Shown: positions 8,472-17,838, counted from the stretch's first letter. The stretch is 64,000 nucleotides of DNA from Cytobacillus sp. IB215665 (GCF_033963835.1 NZ_JAXBME010000012.1:1-64000); one strand, 5' to 3'. Program-made: numbers and translations. The notes: generated by a model not told the origin, from the sequence alone.

Positions 8472-10082
8472 ATGAGTATAGATTTCTTAAGTTATCCTTA
8501 TTCTTCACAACGAATGACAACTATAGCCCGCAAAGGTATGGTAGCCACATCACAACCTTTGGCAGCTCAAGCTGGCTTAGATATTTTGAAAAAAGGTGGA
8601 AATGCCATTGATGCAGCCATAGCAACAGCAGCATGTTTAACTGTTGTAGAACCAACTTCAAATGGTATTGGCGGCGATGCTTTTGCATTAGTTTGGACGA
8701 AAGGCGAGCTGCATGGTCTAAATGCAAGTGGCCCAGCTCCTAAAAATATTTCAATTGATGCAGTTAAATCGAGGGGCTATGAGAAAATGCCTAAATTTGG
8801 TTGGTTACCGGTTACCGTACCTGGTGCGCCAAGTGCATGGGCAGAGCTATCAAAAAAATTCGGCAAACTTCCATTGAGTGATGTCTTAGCACCAGCAATC
8901 GAATATGCTGAAAAGGGGTTTCCGATATCACCTGTATTAGGTAAGTATTGGAATTCTGCTTACAAAATATTTAAAAAAATATTTACTGATAAAGAATTTA
9001 CTCACTGGTTTGAAACGTTTGCTCCTGAAGGAAGGGCACCTGAAATTGGGGAGCTTTGGCGTTCTCAAGGACATGCGGAAACTTTACGTTTAATTGCTGA
9101 AACAAATGGAGAGAGCTTTTATCGAGGGGAACTTGCAGAAAAAATCGCAGCTTACTCAAAACAATATGATGGCTTTTTAGCATGGGAAGATCTTGCAGCA
9201 TATAAACCGGAATGGGTAAGACCTATTTCAGTTAATTATCGTGGTTATGATGTGTGGGAGATCCCGCCTAATGGACAAGGCCTTATTGCTCTAATGGCAC
9301 TTAACACACTAAAAGGATTTAATTTCTCAAATAAAGACGATGTTAATACATATCATAAACAAATCGAAGCAATGAAACTGGCATTTACTGATGGTAAAGC
9401 GTATATAACTGATCCAGACCATATGTCTACTTCCGTTAACCAACTATTGTCTGATGAATATGGACAAATTAGGCGAAACGAAATTACTGAACAAGCTATA
9501 TTACCAGAAGCTGGGAAACCACCGAAAGGCGGTACTGTTTATTTAGCTACAGCTGATGAAGAAGGAAATATGGTTTCATTCATCCAAAGTAATTATATGG
9601 GTTTTGGATCAGGTTTAGTTGTTCCTGGCACTGGTATTGCTCTGCAAAACCGTGGACAAGAGTTCTCGCTCGACGAAACACACGAAAACGCACTACAACC
9701 TGGCAAAAAAACTTACCACACAATTATTCCAGGATTTTTAACGAAAGATAATGAGGCGGTAGGACCATTTGGTGTAATGGGAGGATATATGCAGCCCCAA
9801 GGTCATTTACAAGTCGTAATGAATATGATTGACTTTCATTTAAATCCACAAGCAGCGCTTGATGCCCCTAGGTGGCAGTGGATTGATGGTAAAAAAGTAA
9901 GAGTAGAGCATAACTTCCCGAATCATATAGCTCAACAACTAGCTCGAAAAGGTCATGAGATTGAAATTGCAACAGATCGTGGAGAGTTTGGTCGTGGGCA
10001 AATTATTTGTCGTGACAAGCAAACAGGAGTGCTCTCAGGTGGTACAGAGTCACGTACAGATGGTACAATTGCGGCATATTAG
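8472..10082 (+). CDS. ywrD: Gamma-glutamyltransferase family protein (YwrD-like)
   Basis: This 536-residue protein belongs to the N-terminal-nucleophile gamma-glutamyltransferase superfamily. The N-terminal MVATSQPLAAQAGLDILKKG and the GGNAIDAAIA segment are typical. GGTVYLATADEEGNMVSF contains the candidate nucleophile Thr (about residue 355), where a precursor would self-cleave. The short, signal-less N-terminus fits cytosolic YwrD rather than secreted Ggt. The start at 8472 follows GGGGTGG. In B. subtilis ywrD also lies beside a pair of chromate transporter genes, as here. The natural substrate is not known. Confidence 0.88.
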   Translation: MSIDFLSYPYSSQRMTTIARKGMVATSQPLAAQAGLDILKKGGNAIDAAIATAACLTVVEPTSNGIGGDAFALVWTKGELHGLNASGPAPKNISIDAVKSRGYEKMPKFGWLPVTVPGAPSAWAELSKKFGKLPLSDVLAPAIEYAEKGFPISPVLGKYWNSAYKIFKKIFTDKEFTHWFETFAPEGRAPEIGELWRSQGHAETLRLIAETNGESFYRGELAEKIAAYSKQYDGFLAWEDLAAYKPEWVRPISVNYRGYDVWEIPPNGQGLIALMALNTLKGFNFSNKDDVNTYHKQIEAMKLAFTDGKAYITDPDHMSTSVNQLLSDEYGQIRRNEITEQAILPEAGKPPKGGTVYLATADEEGNMVSFIQSNYMGFGSGLVVPGTGIALQNRGQEFSLDETHENALQPGKKTYHTIIPGFLTKDNEAVGPFGVMGGYMQPQGHLQVVMNMIDFHLNPQAALDAPRWQWIDGKKVRVEHNFPNHIAQQLARKGHEIEIATDRGEFGRGQIICRDKQTGVLSGGTESRTDGTIAAY

Positions 10083-10152
10083 AAATCCAATGAAATAGAT
10101 TATGGTTTAAAGTACCTTGTACTTAAAGCTTGACTAGAAGGAAATGATGAAG

Positions 10153-10704
10153 ATGAAGCAAATACACCTTTTTTTAGCATTTTTTAGAGTTGGTATGCTA
10201 GGTTATGGTGGTGGTCCGTCCAGTATTCCACTAGTACATAAGGAAGTCGTGGAAAAATATAAATGGATGAACGATGATGAGTTTGCAGATGTATTAGCTT
10301 TGGGCAACGCGCTACCTGGCCCCATTGCTACGAAGATGGCGGGATATATTGGTTATCGTGTCGCTGGTATATTAGGGATGATTAATGCAGTACTAGCGAC
10401 AATTGTTCCAACAATTTTCCTGATGATTCTGTTATTAACATCATTAACATCTGTCAAAGACCAACCGTGGGTTATTGGGATGACAAAAGCGGTAATTCCA
10501 GTGGTTGGGGTTATGCTAGCTGTATTAACATGGCAGTTTTTAAATAACGCTCAAAAAGGACTGGGCTGGACAAAGACAATTTTTTTAGCGCTTGTTAGTT
10601 TATTGTTATTAGAAGTATTGAACGTACACCCTGGAGTCATTATTGCCATTTTATTGTTGGTAGCTCTCATGAAAAAAGATAAAATAGGAGGGGCTTCCAA
10701 ATGA
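10153..10704 (+). CDS. Chromate transporter half, CHR domain (YwrB-like)
   Basis: This 183-residue membrane protein is one half of a split chromate-ion transporter. It has the CHR signatures FRVGMLGYGGGPSSIPLV and LGNALPGPIATKMAGYIGY, followed by about five membrane helices. Short-chain CHR proteins act as pairs with opposite topology, and the partner gene overlaps it by ATGA. Three in-frame ATGs (10144, 10147, 10153) are possible; 10153 is taken because AAGGA lies ten bases upstream. Substrates may include chromate or sulfate-like anions. Confidence 0.9.
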   Translation: MKQIHLFLAFFRVGMLGYGGGPSSIPLVHKEVVEKYKWMNDDEFADVLALGNALPGPIATKMAGYIGYRVAGILGMINAVLATIVPTIFLMILLLTSLTSVKDQPWVIGMTKAVIPVVGVMLAVLTWQFLNNAQKGLGWTKTIFLALVSLLLLEVLNVHPGVIIAILLLVALMKKDKIGGASK

Positions 10705-11234
10705 TATATTGGCAAATATTCCTTGCTTTCTTCATACCAGGAATACTTGGGTACGGTGGTGGACCTGCTTCAATTCCGTTAGTAGAAAATGAGGTTGTAC
10801 ACCGTTATCATTGGTTAACTGTTAATGAATTTAGTGAAGTTATAGCAATTGGTAATGCATTGCCAGGTCCAATTGCTACAAAAATGGCTGGATATATAGG
10901 GTACCAACAAGGTGGTGTCCTTGGTGCAGTCACAGCGATTTTTGCGACTGTAGCACCTTCATTGATTTTAATGGTTACGTTATTAAGTATTTTATACAAA
11001 TTTAAAGACTCGCCAAAAGTGAAGCGCATGACTGCTTTTATAAGGCCTACGATTGCTGTGCTACTAGGGTTAATGGCTATGCGCTTTTTTGTTAATTCGT
11101 ATGAAGGCTCAGGTACACTTCAAACAGGTATCTTAATTATTCTAAGCTATTTGTTATTGGAAAGATGGAAAGTCCATCCAGCTTATGTGATTGTTGCAGC
11201 ACTTGGCTATGGTGCGATTTTTCTAGGAGGATAA
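10701..11234 (+). CDS. Chromate transporter half, CHR domain (YwrA-like)
   Basis: The 177-residue second CHR half repeats the signatures FIPGILGYGGGPASIPLVEN and IGNALPGPIATKMAGYIGY. Its ATG overlaps the preceding stop codon (ATGA), so the halves are probably made together and form a heterodimer. About five to six membrane spans are predicted. The gene ends at a terminator that begins in its stop codon. Confidence 0.9.
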   Translation: MIYWQIFLAFFIPGILGYGGGPASIPLVENEVVHRYHWLTVNEFSEVIAIGNALPGPIATKMAGYIGYQQGGVLGAVTAIFATVAPSLILMVTLLSILYKFKDSPKVKRMTAFIRPTIAVLLGLMAMRFFVNSYEGSGTLQTGILIILSYLLLERWKVHPAYVIVAALGYGAIFLGG

Positions 11235-11262
11235 CACCCTAAACGTGGGTGTTATCTTATTT
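11231..11262 (+). terminator. Terminator of the ywrD-chromate transporter unit
   Basis: ATAACACCC pairs with GGGTGTTAT around TAAACGT and is followed by CTTATTTT. It begins within the stop codon. Confidence 0.8.
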
Positions 11263-11281
11263 TGAAGAAGGATTAACTTCG

Positions 11282-11836
11282 TTAATTTTTCAGCAATGGA
11301 ATGAATCTAGGTTTATTATTTAGCTCTGTACTATTCATATATTTCGCTAGCATACTTTCCTCAAGTTTAATGCGATGTTTTAGAACCACTGCATTTAATA
11401 CAGTAAAAACAAGGGCGGTCAAATAAGCTTCAAACATAATAGGAATAAGAATGAACTCGATAATTACTACTGCATAATTTGGATGTTGAACATATTTATA
11501 TGGTCCTTTTGTTACATATTCTACGTTCGGTAAAATGATGATCTTCGTGTTCCAATGTTTACCCAACGAATGAAGTGCCCAAACTCGAATAACTTGGGTA
11601 AGAAAAAACAAACTTAACAATAAGGGCCAAGCTATAGATAGCGTTTTTCCAAAATAAATAACTTCTACAACTAATGATATGAAGAAGCAACTATGTAGTA
11701 ACACGATGAGCGGATAACGGTCTTGTTGAATGACTATACCACCTTGAGCAATCATCCATTTTTCATTAAATTTTGCTATAGCAATTTCAGACAGTCGTTG
11801 AATAATGATAACAGTTAAAAAAATAGTAAAAATCAT
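11282..11836 (-). CDS. bpsB: Isoprenylcysteine carboxyl methyltransferase-like protein (BpsB/YpbQ)
   Basis: This 184-residue membrane protein has the ICMT/PEMT-type C-terminal motif GPYKYVQHPNYAVVIIEF, where SAM-dependent methylation occurs, with about five helices. In B. subtilis the homologue YpbQ (BpsB) methylates the alkylpyrones made by the adjacent polyketide synthase BpsA. Here too the gene lies 19 bp downstream of the synthase, on the same strand. It carries its own ribosome site, GGAGG. Membrane location is predicted. Confidence 0.88.
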   Translation of the reverse strand: MIFTIFLTVIIIQRLSEIAIAKFNEKWMIAQGGIVIQQDRYPLIVLLHSCFFISLVVEVIYFGKTLSIAWPLLLSLFFLTQVIRVWALHSLGKHWNTKIIILPNVEYVTKGPYKYVQHPNYAVVIIEFILIPIMFEAYLTALVFTVLNAVVLKHRIKLEESMLAKYMNSTELNNKPRFIPLLKN

Positions 11837-11855
11837 ACTTACACCTCCATTAATG

Positions 11856-12944
11856 TTATTTCCATGTTAATAGTGCTAATTCGGCTGAAAATCCTGGTCC
11901 CAATGCAATGGCTAAGCCTAGTGATCCTTGCTTTATATGTTGTCGCATAACTAAATCAAGTACATACAAAACAGTTGGGGATGACATATTGCCATATTGC
12001 TGAAGAACTGTTATCGATGGTTGTAATAAGTCATCACTCATATGTAAACAATTCTTATAAGCCTCAATGACTTTTTTTCCTCCTGGATGAGCAATAAAAT
12101 GATTTATGTCATTAATGTTTAAGTTGTGTTGTTCTAAAAAAGAATGGACAACAGGTGACAGCCAAGAATTTACTAATGTAGGGATATGTCTTGAAAAGAT
12201 TACTGAAAGTCCATCATTCGTTACATCCCATCCCATTATGTCTTCCGATTTTTTCATAAACACTGACTGAGTGCACGAAATATGTGGGAGAGTATTCAGT
12301 TTAGATAATTGATCAGCATTTATTTCATCCCCTACAACACATAAGGCAGCAACTCCATCAGCAAATAATGACATTCCGATTATGTTACTTTTTGATGCAT
12401 CGTTTTTTTGAAATGTTAAACTGCATAATTCAATTGATAATACGATGACCTTTGAATGAGGATATGCTTTACAATAGTCAAATGCACGAGATAAGCCTGC
12501 TACCCCACCAGCACACCCTAATCCCCATATAGGAATACGCTTCGTATGATTAGAAAAAGGTAGGATATTCATAATTTTTGCTTCTATCGTTGGTGTCGCA
12601 ATTCCTGTGCTTGATACGAAGAAGATTGCATCGATCTCTTCGAAATTTATCTGTTCGTTCAAATATACATCGTTTTGTAAACAATTTTTAATTGCTTCAG
12701 ACCCGTATTGTACTGAACTTTCAATATAAATATTATTTTTTTCTTCAAACGTATGCTCCTGCTTGTACCAATCAACATTTTTAGTAAAATGACGTTTCTC
12801 AATTTCAGTATTCTCAAATACACGAAGATACCTATCAATGTTAGTTATTTTATCTTTAAATAGCTCTTGTGCAATTTCTTTAGTTGCTAATTGGTTAATT
12901 TGATAAGGAGGAATATACTTACTTATTGATATAACTTTTGGCAT
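11856..12944 (-). CDS. bpsA: Type III polyketide synthase (BpsA-like)
   Basis: This 362-residue chalcone-synthase-fold enzyme joins a long-chain acyl-CoA with malonyl-CoA units to make alkylpyrones. The catalytic triad is visible: Cys144 in WGLGCAGGVAGL, His286 in FIAHPGG and Asn319 in QYGNMSSP. The length is usual for bacterial type III synthases. The gene is followed by bpsB, matching the B. subtilis bpsA-ypbQ pair. Product chain length cannot be read from sequence. Confidence 0.9.
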   Translation of the reverse strand: MPKVISISKYIPPYQINQLATKEIAQELFKDKITNIDRYLRVFENTEIEKRHFTKNVDWYKQEHTFEEKNNIYIESSVQYGSEAIKNCLQNDVYLNEQINFEEIDAIFFVSSTGIATPTIEAKIMNILPFSNHTKRIPIWGLGCAGGVAGLSRAFDYCKAYPHSKVIVLSIELCSLTFQKNDASKSNIIGMSLFADGVAALCVVGDEINADQLSKLNTLPHISCTQSVFMKKSEDIMGWDVTNDGLSVIFSRHIPTLVNSWLSPVVHSFLEQHNLNINDINHFIAHPGGKKVIEAYKNCLHMSDDLLQPSITVLQQYGNMSSPTVLYVLDLVMRQHIKQGSLGLAIALGPGFSAELALLTWK

Positions 12945-13126
12945 AAAAACACCTCATTTACATGTTATGTTTATTGTGTAACATAATGGAAAATAGTATA
13001 CTTCCTAAAATTTTCTCTTAGTTTTGAATCACCATAATATGTTAGTCAAGTCGCAAGTTAATTTTAAAGATGATAGAATAATAGAATGAAGAATATTGAT
13101 TTTATAGCTAAATGTACACATTTTAG

Positions 13127-13275
13127 AAGGGGCTTGTTGCTATTGTTACTAAATTAGCAAAGGAAGGAAGAAGGGGGTTGAAATGTTTGACATCTTTTTT
13201 TAGGTGAAAAGATGCCACAAAGGATGTTGTGTATGTATAATTCTAAAAAGGCAATCGATGCGGATACAGCATTTA
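13127..13275 (+). repeat. Dispersed MITE-like repeat, copy 3 (diverged)
   Basis: AAGGGGCTTGTTGCTATTGT, TACTAAATTAG, GTGAAAAGATGCCACAAAGG and GTTGTGTATGTATAA match the family. The left end lacks the TTTCGTAAAC segment and the right end is degenerate (GCGGATACAGCATTT). It fills most of the 417-bp gap before the phosphatase gene. Confidence 0.7.
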
Positions 13276-13361
13276 AGACATATATCCCTTGAATCAAATA
13301 GGATACGCTTTAACAACTAATAGACAGTAAAAGTAAATAAAGAATTGGCTGAGGTGTGTTA

Positions 13362-14006
13362 ATGAATATGAGTAAACTACAATCAAATAACAATGTAACA
13401 CGCTTGTATATAACAAGACATGGTCAAACTGAATGGAATGTTTTAAAGAGGATGCAGGGTAGGAAAGATTCACCCCTAACAGCATATGGGGTTACACAGG
13501 CTCGAACCCTTGGGAGTAGGCTAGAAAATGTAAATATAGGTGCTGTATATTCTAGCCCAAGTGGTCGCACATTAGAAACTAGTAAACAAATCATAGGAAA
13601 ACGAGATATCCCCATACATACAGATGTTCGCTTGTATGAAATGGCAATGGGCGAATGGGAAGGGTTAACGACCGATGAAGTTAGAGAAAAATATCCGAAG
13701 GAAAGTGAGTTGTTTTGGTCAGAGCCACAGTTTTATGAAAGCAAATCTGGTGAAAACTTTTTGGACGTTCAAAAACGCAGCTTGGATGTGCTTAAATATG
13801 TTATAAATGTGAATCAAGGAAGAGATGTATTGCTTGTTACACATGCGGTTGTGCTTAAAACGATGATGGCCTATTTTGAAAATAGACCTCTCGAAGAACT
13901 ATGGAAAGGTCCATTTATACATGGTGCAAGTTTATCTGCTGTGGAAATAGGTGATCATAACAACGAAATACTATTGCATGGTGATACGACTCACTTTGAG
14001 AAGTGA
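13362..14006 (+). CDS. Histidine phosphatase family protein
   Basis: The 214-residue protein is of the phosphoglycerate-mutase-like histidine phosphatase type. The phospho-accepting His lies in LYITRHGQTEWNVLKRMQGR, and the second catalytic His in LLVTHAVVLKTMMAY. YSSPSGRTLETSK and the Glu in EMAMGEWEGL complete the site. It may be a broad phosphatase of the PhoE type; the substrate is not evident. The ATG at 13362 follows GAGGTG. It stands alone after a copy of the dispersed repeat. Confidence 0.9.
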   Translation: MNMSKLQSNNNVTRLYITRHGQTEWNVLKRMQGRKDSPLTAYGVTQARTLGSRLENVNIGAVYSSPSGRTLETSKQIIGKRDIPIHTDVRLYEMAMGEWEGLTTDEVREKYPKESELFWSEPQFYESKSGENFLDVQKRSLDVLKYVINVNQGRDVLLVTHAVVLKTMMAYFENRPLEELWKGPFIHGASLSAVEIGDHNNEILLHGDTTHFEK

Positions 14007-14618
14007 ATGCAGATCGTAATAATATAATATCAATTCATGGTTAAAGGGCACTATATGACTTTTATTCCCTATCTAACCAAAGGATTGAGCAATACTCACT
14101 AATTATAAATATTATTAAAACAATGGAGCTATTCTGTAATAGAAAAGCGTCTTCTCTAGGGCTTAATTGTTAACTCCTAGTATCCTATCAGTTTCAAAAT
14201 TATTACTGAACCATTGCAATTGGAAGAATTCGTTCGTGAAAATGATAGTGATCAAAATAGATTATGTGAGCAATTGCGTCTTCATCATGATGTCCACATA
14301 ATTAAGACGCAATTCTCTTTAACTCACTATGAGTCTTGTTAACAGTGATTGCTTTATTTTGTAGTTGCTATAAATGATATTTCATTCAAATTGTCACCAA
14401 CTCAGAAAATATAAAACCTTTCTCAGACTTAAAAGGTCTAGTAATTTTTCGATGCCATTTCCTTTGTTCACGTCTTTTGATAACAATACAAGAAATTTGA
14501 GGTTCCGGAAGTACCCAGTGAAGTATAATGAGAAAGAAAATGTTCCACATTCATTTAATAATAAAGGTTTTCATACAAGCATTTTTTATAGCAATGGTGC
14601 GTGGAAAATCCTACTTCT
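14007..14618. other. Intergenic region with a possible gene remnant
   Basis: No convincing gene is seen in these 612 bp. From about 14191 to 14342 a plus-strand frame without a start reads PISFKIITEPLQLEEFVREN and continues to a stop, with protein-like composition, so it could be the tail of a decayed gene. A 92-codon frame from 14374 has no ribosome site, runs into the convergent gene and is not called. Confidence 0.4.
14268..14318 (+). terminator. Terminator-like long hairpin
   Basis: GAGCAATTGCGTCTT can pair with AAGACGCAATTCTC across a 19-base loop, followed by TTTAAC. It lies within the possible gene remnant. Confidence 0.4.
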
Positions 14619-15584
14619 TTATAAGATTTTAACACTGATTGGATATAGATAAGGTTCCTTAGGAACACTTATTTTTTTCCACTCAGTAATTTTGATGTAA
14701 GGAAGTTCCATTCCATTATAGGTCGTGATATCCAATACTCCTTTCGCCTCGATCCATGTATCCTGTTCAATACTAGAAGCTTCCTTGAATTCTGAGAGGA
14801 AGCCGATGATGCTAGCATCTGCTACACAATGAGTAATTAGAAATCTCGATATAACAAGCTGGTTTTCTTCAAATCCATCCTCCTTGTAAACAAATCCCTT
14901 TAATTCAATATCTCTTCCTTTGAATTTAGTGACATCTTTACTGATTTCTTCATAGTAGGCATTATAAACAAAATCATTCATTTCAATTATAGGAGTCGCC
15001 TCTAGCATTTGTATAAGTTGATCAAATTCTTCCTTTGACATTTCTTTCTGGCTTTCCGTAATATTAGGATTGACAAGGTTATCATCAATCGAAGCATCAC
15101 TTTGTGTGTTATCATTAATCGATGTATCACTTTGTGTATTATCGTCATTCGTATCATTTGCTGGTGTATTATTTGTATCTTTCTGGGAAGATTTCTGGCT
15201 GGATAAAACCGCCATACCTCCTTTTTTAGCAGCAATAGAGGAATCGAGAATCTTTGGAGGAAGAAAGAACCCAGTTAATAAAGGAACAATAATAATCATA
15301 TAGGATATTAACTTTTTTACGTTAAAAGCTGAATTGCCATGGTCATGTCCACAGTTATGGTCTTCATGTGAACAATGCTCGTGGCTATATTCTTTAACAC
15401 TCCAGATTCTTGTTATTTGGATAAAAAACAAAATTAAAAAGATGATTGAAGCGGACTGACTTAAACCGACATATTTGGGATTGATAAACTTTGTAATGTC
15501 TCCTGTAAAATGTAGCTTAAAGAGCATCGCTGAAAACGTTAATAATATCATTGCTCTAACAGCCTGCTGATAAGAAAATTTCAT
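14619..15584 (-). CDS. ycgQ: TIGR03943/DUF1980 family protein (YcgQ-like)
   Basis: This 321-residue protein partners DUF318 permeases. Membrane segments lie near residues 10-25, 40-58 and 92-110. A His/Cys-rich loop, EHCSHEDHNCGHDHG, lies at about 69-83. A linker at about 140-175 repeats DDNTQSDTSI-like units, encoded by a 30-bp tandem repeat. The C-terminal domain carries ELKGFVYKEDGF and ISRFLITHCVADAS, typical of the family. The gene is 14 bp downstream of the permease gene and probably in an operon with it. The His-rich loop and the znuA neighbour suggest a metal role. No transport activity has been shown for it here. Confidence 0.85.
   Translation of the reverse strand: MKFSYQQAVRAMILLTFSAMLFKLHFTGDITKFINPKYVGLSQSASIIFLILFFIQITRIWSVKEYSHEHCSHEDHNCGHDHGNSAFNVKKLISYMIIIVPLLTGFFLPPKILDSSIAAKKGGMAVLSSQKSSQKDTNNTPANDTNDDNTQSDTSINDNTQSDASIDDNLVNPNITESQKEMSKEEFDQLIQMLEATPIIEMNDFVYNAYYEEISKDVTKFKGRDIELKGFVYKEDGFEENQLVISRFLITHCVADASIIGFLSEFKEASSIEQDTWIEAKGVLDITTYNGMELPYIKITEWKKISVPKEPYLYPISVKIL
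15081..15160. repeat. 30-bp tandem repeat inside ycgQ
   Basis: Two near-identical 30-bp units (15081-15110 and 15111-15140) and a partial third encode the Asp/Ser/Thr/Gln-rich linker of the YcgQ-like protein. The unit keeps the reading frame, so copy-number change would alter only linker length. Confidence 0.8.
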
Positions 15585-15598
15585 GGTTCTTCCCTCCT

Positions 15599-16603
15599 TT
15601 ACAGAACGTTTTGCAGCAGCATGATCACGATAAATACAGTTGATGTAACCAATGCAAGCAAGCCTATCACAAATTTAAAGCGGAATACGCTTAGCAACAT
15701 TAACGTATTCTTTAAGTCGATCATCGGTCCGAAAATTAAGAAGCCTAATATCGACGAAGTAGGGAAAATACTACTAAAGGACGCACCGATAAAGGCATCC
15801 GCTTCAGAACATAAAGATAAAACATATGCTAATCCCATCATAACGAGTAAAGAAGAAACGGGGCCACTACCTGTCTCCAATAACGTCTTTGCAGGTACAT
15901 AAGTTTGTACAAACGCCGCTAAAAAAGCACCAATAATAAGAAATTTTCCCATATCAAAAAACTCATCAATAGAATGAACTAACATTGACCAGAATCGGTT
16001 CGTAAAAGATTTTTTTTCTGTGTGGACATGTGAGTGAGTAGTTATTATACTAGTTGATGTTTTTAATTGGTTACCTTTAAGAATGAAGCTTATTATTAAA
16101 GCAACGAGAATAGCGATTAAGAAGCCTAAACCCATGCGTAGTCCAGCTATTTTTAAATTGTTGCCAAATGCCATATAAGTAGATGCAATGACAATTGGGT
16201 TAATTAGCGGACCTGTTAACATAAAACCAATGGCTGCATAAATCGGGACACCCTTAGAAACAAGTCTACGAACAATTGGAACGATTCCACATTCACATGC
16301 AGGAAAAAGCGCTCCAACAGTGCAGCTCATAATGACCGCCATTACTTTATTTTTAGGAATCCACCTTTGAATATGTTCTTCGGTTACAAAAATTTGAATC
16401 ATTCCAGCAATTAATACGCCTATCAAAACAAAAGGAAGAGCTTCTATTAATATACTTAGAAAAATAGTATTCAAATTCAGCAAAGAAGGAGGAAAAGCAA
16501 AGTTATCACTAAGGCTTGTACTGATTGAAAAAAGAAGAAGGGTTAAAGCAATAATCGTTAAACCTGTGATATCTATAATATTATTTCGTAAAATCTTATT
16601 CAT
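15599..16603 (-). CDS. ycgR: Permease, DUF318 family (YcgR-like)
   Basis: The 334-residue membrane protein has about eight helices and the family signature CTVGALFPACECGIVPIVRR with GAPL-like MLTGPLINPIVIASTYMAFG. A second Cys motif, LSLCSEADAFIGASF, follows in the C-terminal half. A cytosolic His-rich stretch (THSHVHTEKK) lies between the halves. Start at 16603 because GGAGG lies six bases upstream. It lies between znuA and ycgQ on the same strand, so it may move zinc or a related ion; this is inferred from context. Confidence 0.87.
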   Translation of the reverse strand: MNKILRNNIIDITGLTIIALTLLLFSISTSLSDNFAFPPSLLNLNTIFLSILIEALPFVLIGVLIAGMIQIFVTEEHIQRWIPKNKVMAVIMSCTVGALFPACECGIVPIVRRLVSKGVPIYAAIGFMLTGPLINPIVIASTYMAFGNNLKIAGLRMGLGFLIAILVALIISFILKGNQLKTSTSIITTHSHVHTEKKSFTNRFWSMLVHSIDEFFDMGKFLIIGAFLAAFVQTYVPAKTLLETGSGPVSSLLVMMGLAYVLSLCSEADAFIGASFSSIFPTSSILGFLIFGPMIDLKNTLMLLSVFRFKFVIGLLALVTSTVFIVIMLLQNVL

Positions 16604-16639
16604 TTTAACCTCCATACTATAATAGATCTTACAGCAATT

Positions 16640-16668
16640 CCCCTATTAATTATATATATTAATAGGGG
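16640..16668. promoter_or_regulatory. Perfect 11-bp inverted repeat before ycgR
   Basis: CCCCTATTAAT and ATTAATAGGGG flank a TATATAT loop, 37 bp upstream of the ycgR start. There is no T tail in the minus direction, so it looks more like an operator or an RNA processing hairpin than a terminator. Confidence 0.5.
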
Positions 16669-16779
16669 ATGAATAAATTACAAACCTCATATTTCTTTTA
16701 AATTTCAAAATTGTAAAAGTGTTCTATAAAGGGAATACCTTCCACATCTTGGGGCAATAATTAGTATACAGTCTGCCTA

Positions 16780-17838
16780 TTAATCATTTAAAGCTGTCTT
16801 TATGGTATTTAAATTCATTCCCATAATGCTGAAATAGTCATCCTTTTGTTCTATATTTTCTTCTGTCAAGGACTCAAGATTATGGAGAGTTAGAGATTCT
16901 GCTCCCAATTCCTTCTGGATAGTTTCTACTACTTTTGGTGTAACACTTTGTTCGAAAATAACATAATGAATATCGTGTTCTTTTGATTCTTCAATAATAT
17001 TTTGTAACTGTTTCAATGAAGGCTCCTGTGTAGGAGATAAACCAGTAATAGCAATTTGTTCAATACCATAACGTTCTTCCCAATATCCATAAGCTTCATG
17101 AGAGACTAAAATAATATTCGTTTTGGAGCTTTCAATTGTAGTTTTAAATTCTTGGTCAAGTTTTTCTAAGTTTTCTTTTAAGCGAATATAATTGCTTTCA
17201 AATGTTGAAGCATGCTCTGGCTTTAAATCACTCAAACTATTTTTGATGTTTTCGGCTATTTCTATTGCCCGGAGGGGATCTAACCATATGTGAGGATCAT
17301 GGTCACCATCGTTATGTACGTCATCCTTATGCTCGTCGCCATCCTCTTCAACGCTTTCGTCTTCATGACCGTGTTCCTCAGCATCAGCATCTTGCTCTTC
17401 ATGACCGTGTTCTTCAGCTTCAACAGCTTCCTCTTCATGAGGATGTTCCTCGTTATGAGAGGATTCTATAAGCTCAATGCCTTCTCCTGCTTCTAAAATA
17501 GTAACACTTTCATTTTTCAAGGACTTAATCGCATTTTCTGCAAACGCATCAATTCCAACTCCACTGTAAATAAACAAATCAGATTCTGCTAGAGCAACCA
17601 TGTCTTTTGTAGAAGGTTCAAAAGAATGAGCATCTACATTTGGAGGGTAAATACTTTTTACATCAACATAGTCTTCGCCGATTTTTTTCGTGAAATCTTC
17701 AAGAGGATAAATCGTTGTATAAATTGTAATTTTTTCATTTTCAGATATTCCTGTTTTAACAGTTTCAGAGTTTCCGCAGCCTGCAAGAATAAGACTGATA
17801 GCAAAAACTAAAGTATAAAAAGATTTGTTGATTTTCAT
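16780..17838 (-). CDS. znuA: Zinc ABC transporter substrate-binding lipoprotein (ZnuA-like)
   Basis: This 352-residue lipoprotein has a signal sequence with lipobox LAGC (Cys at about 21). The metal-binding fold is seen from IYTTIYPLEDFTKKIG through PHIWLDP (metal His) and VSHEAYGYWEERYGIEQ (metal His) to a conserved C-terminal region. A His/Glu/Asp-rich loop at about 127-185 has repeated EEHGHE units and would gather zinc. It lies under a Zur box. No znuB or znuC gene is in the window, so the ABC permease and ATPase must be elsewhere, or the protein serves the ycgRQ system. Confidence 0.93.
   Translation of the reverse strand: MKINKSFYTLVFAISLILAGCGNSETVKTGISENEKITIYTTIYPLEDFTKKIGEDYVDVKSIYPPNVDAHSFEPSTKDMVALAESDLFIYSGVGIDAFAENAIKSLKNESVTILEAGEGIELIESSHNEEHPHEEEAVEAEEHGHEEQDADAEEHGHEDESVEEDGDEHKDDVHNDGDHDPHIWLDPLRAIEIAENIKNSLSDLKPEHASTFESNYIRLKENLEKLDQEFKTTIESSKTNIILVSHEAYGYWEERYGIEQIAITGLSPTQEPSLKQLQNIIEESKEHDIHYVIFEQSVTPKVVETIQKELGAESLTLHNLESLTEENIEQKDDYFSIMGMNLNTIKTALND

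Noticed and set aside
14374-14652. 92-codon plus-strand frame after the phosphatase gene
   Set aside because: It has no ribosome site, an odd composition, and runs into the end of the convergent YcgQ-like gene.
17265-17496. His/Arg- or Phe-rich frames opposite the znuA His-rich loop
   Set aside because: They are antisense shadows of the repetitive HEEHGHE coding region.
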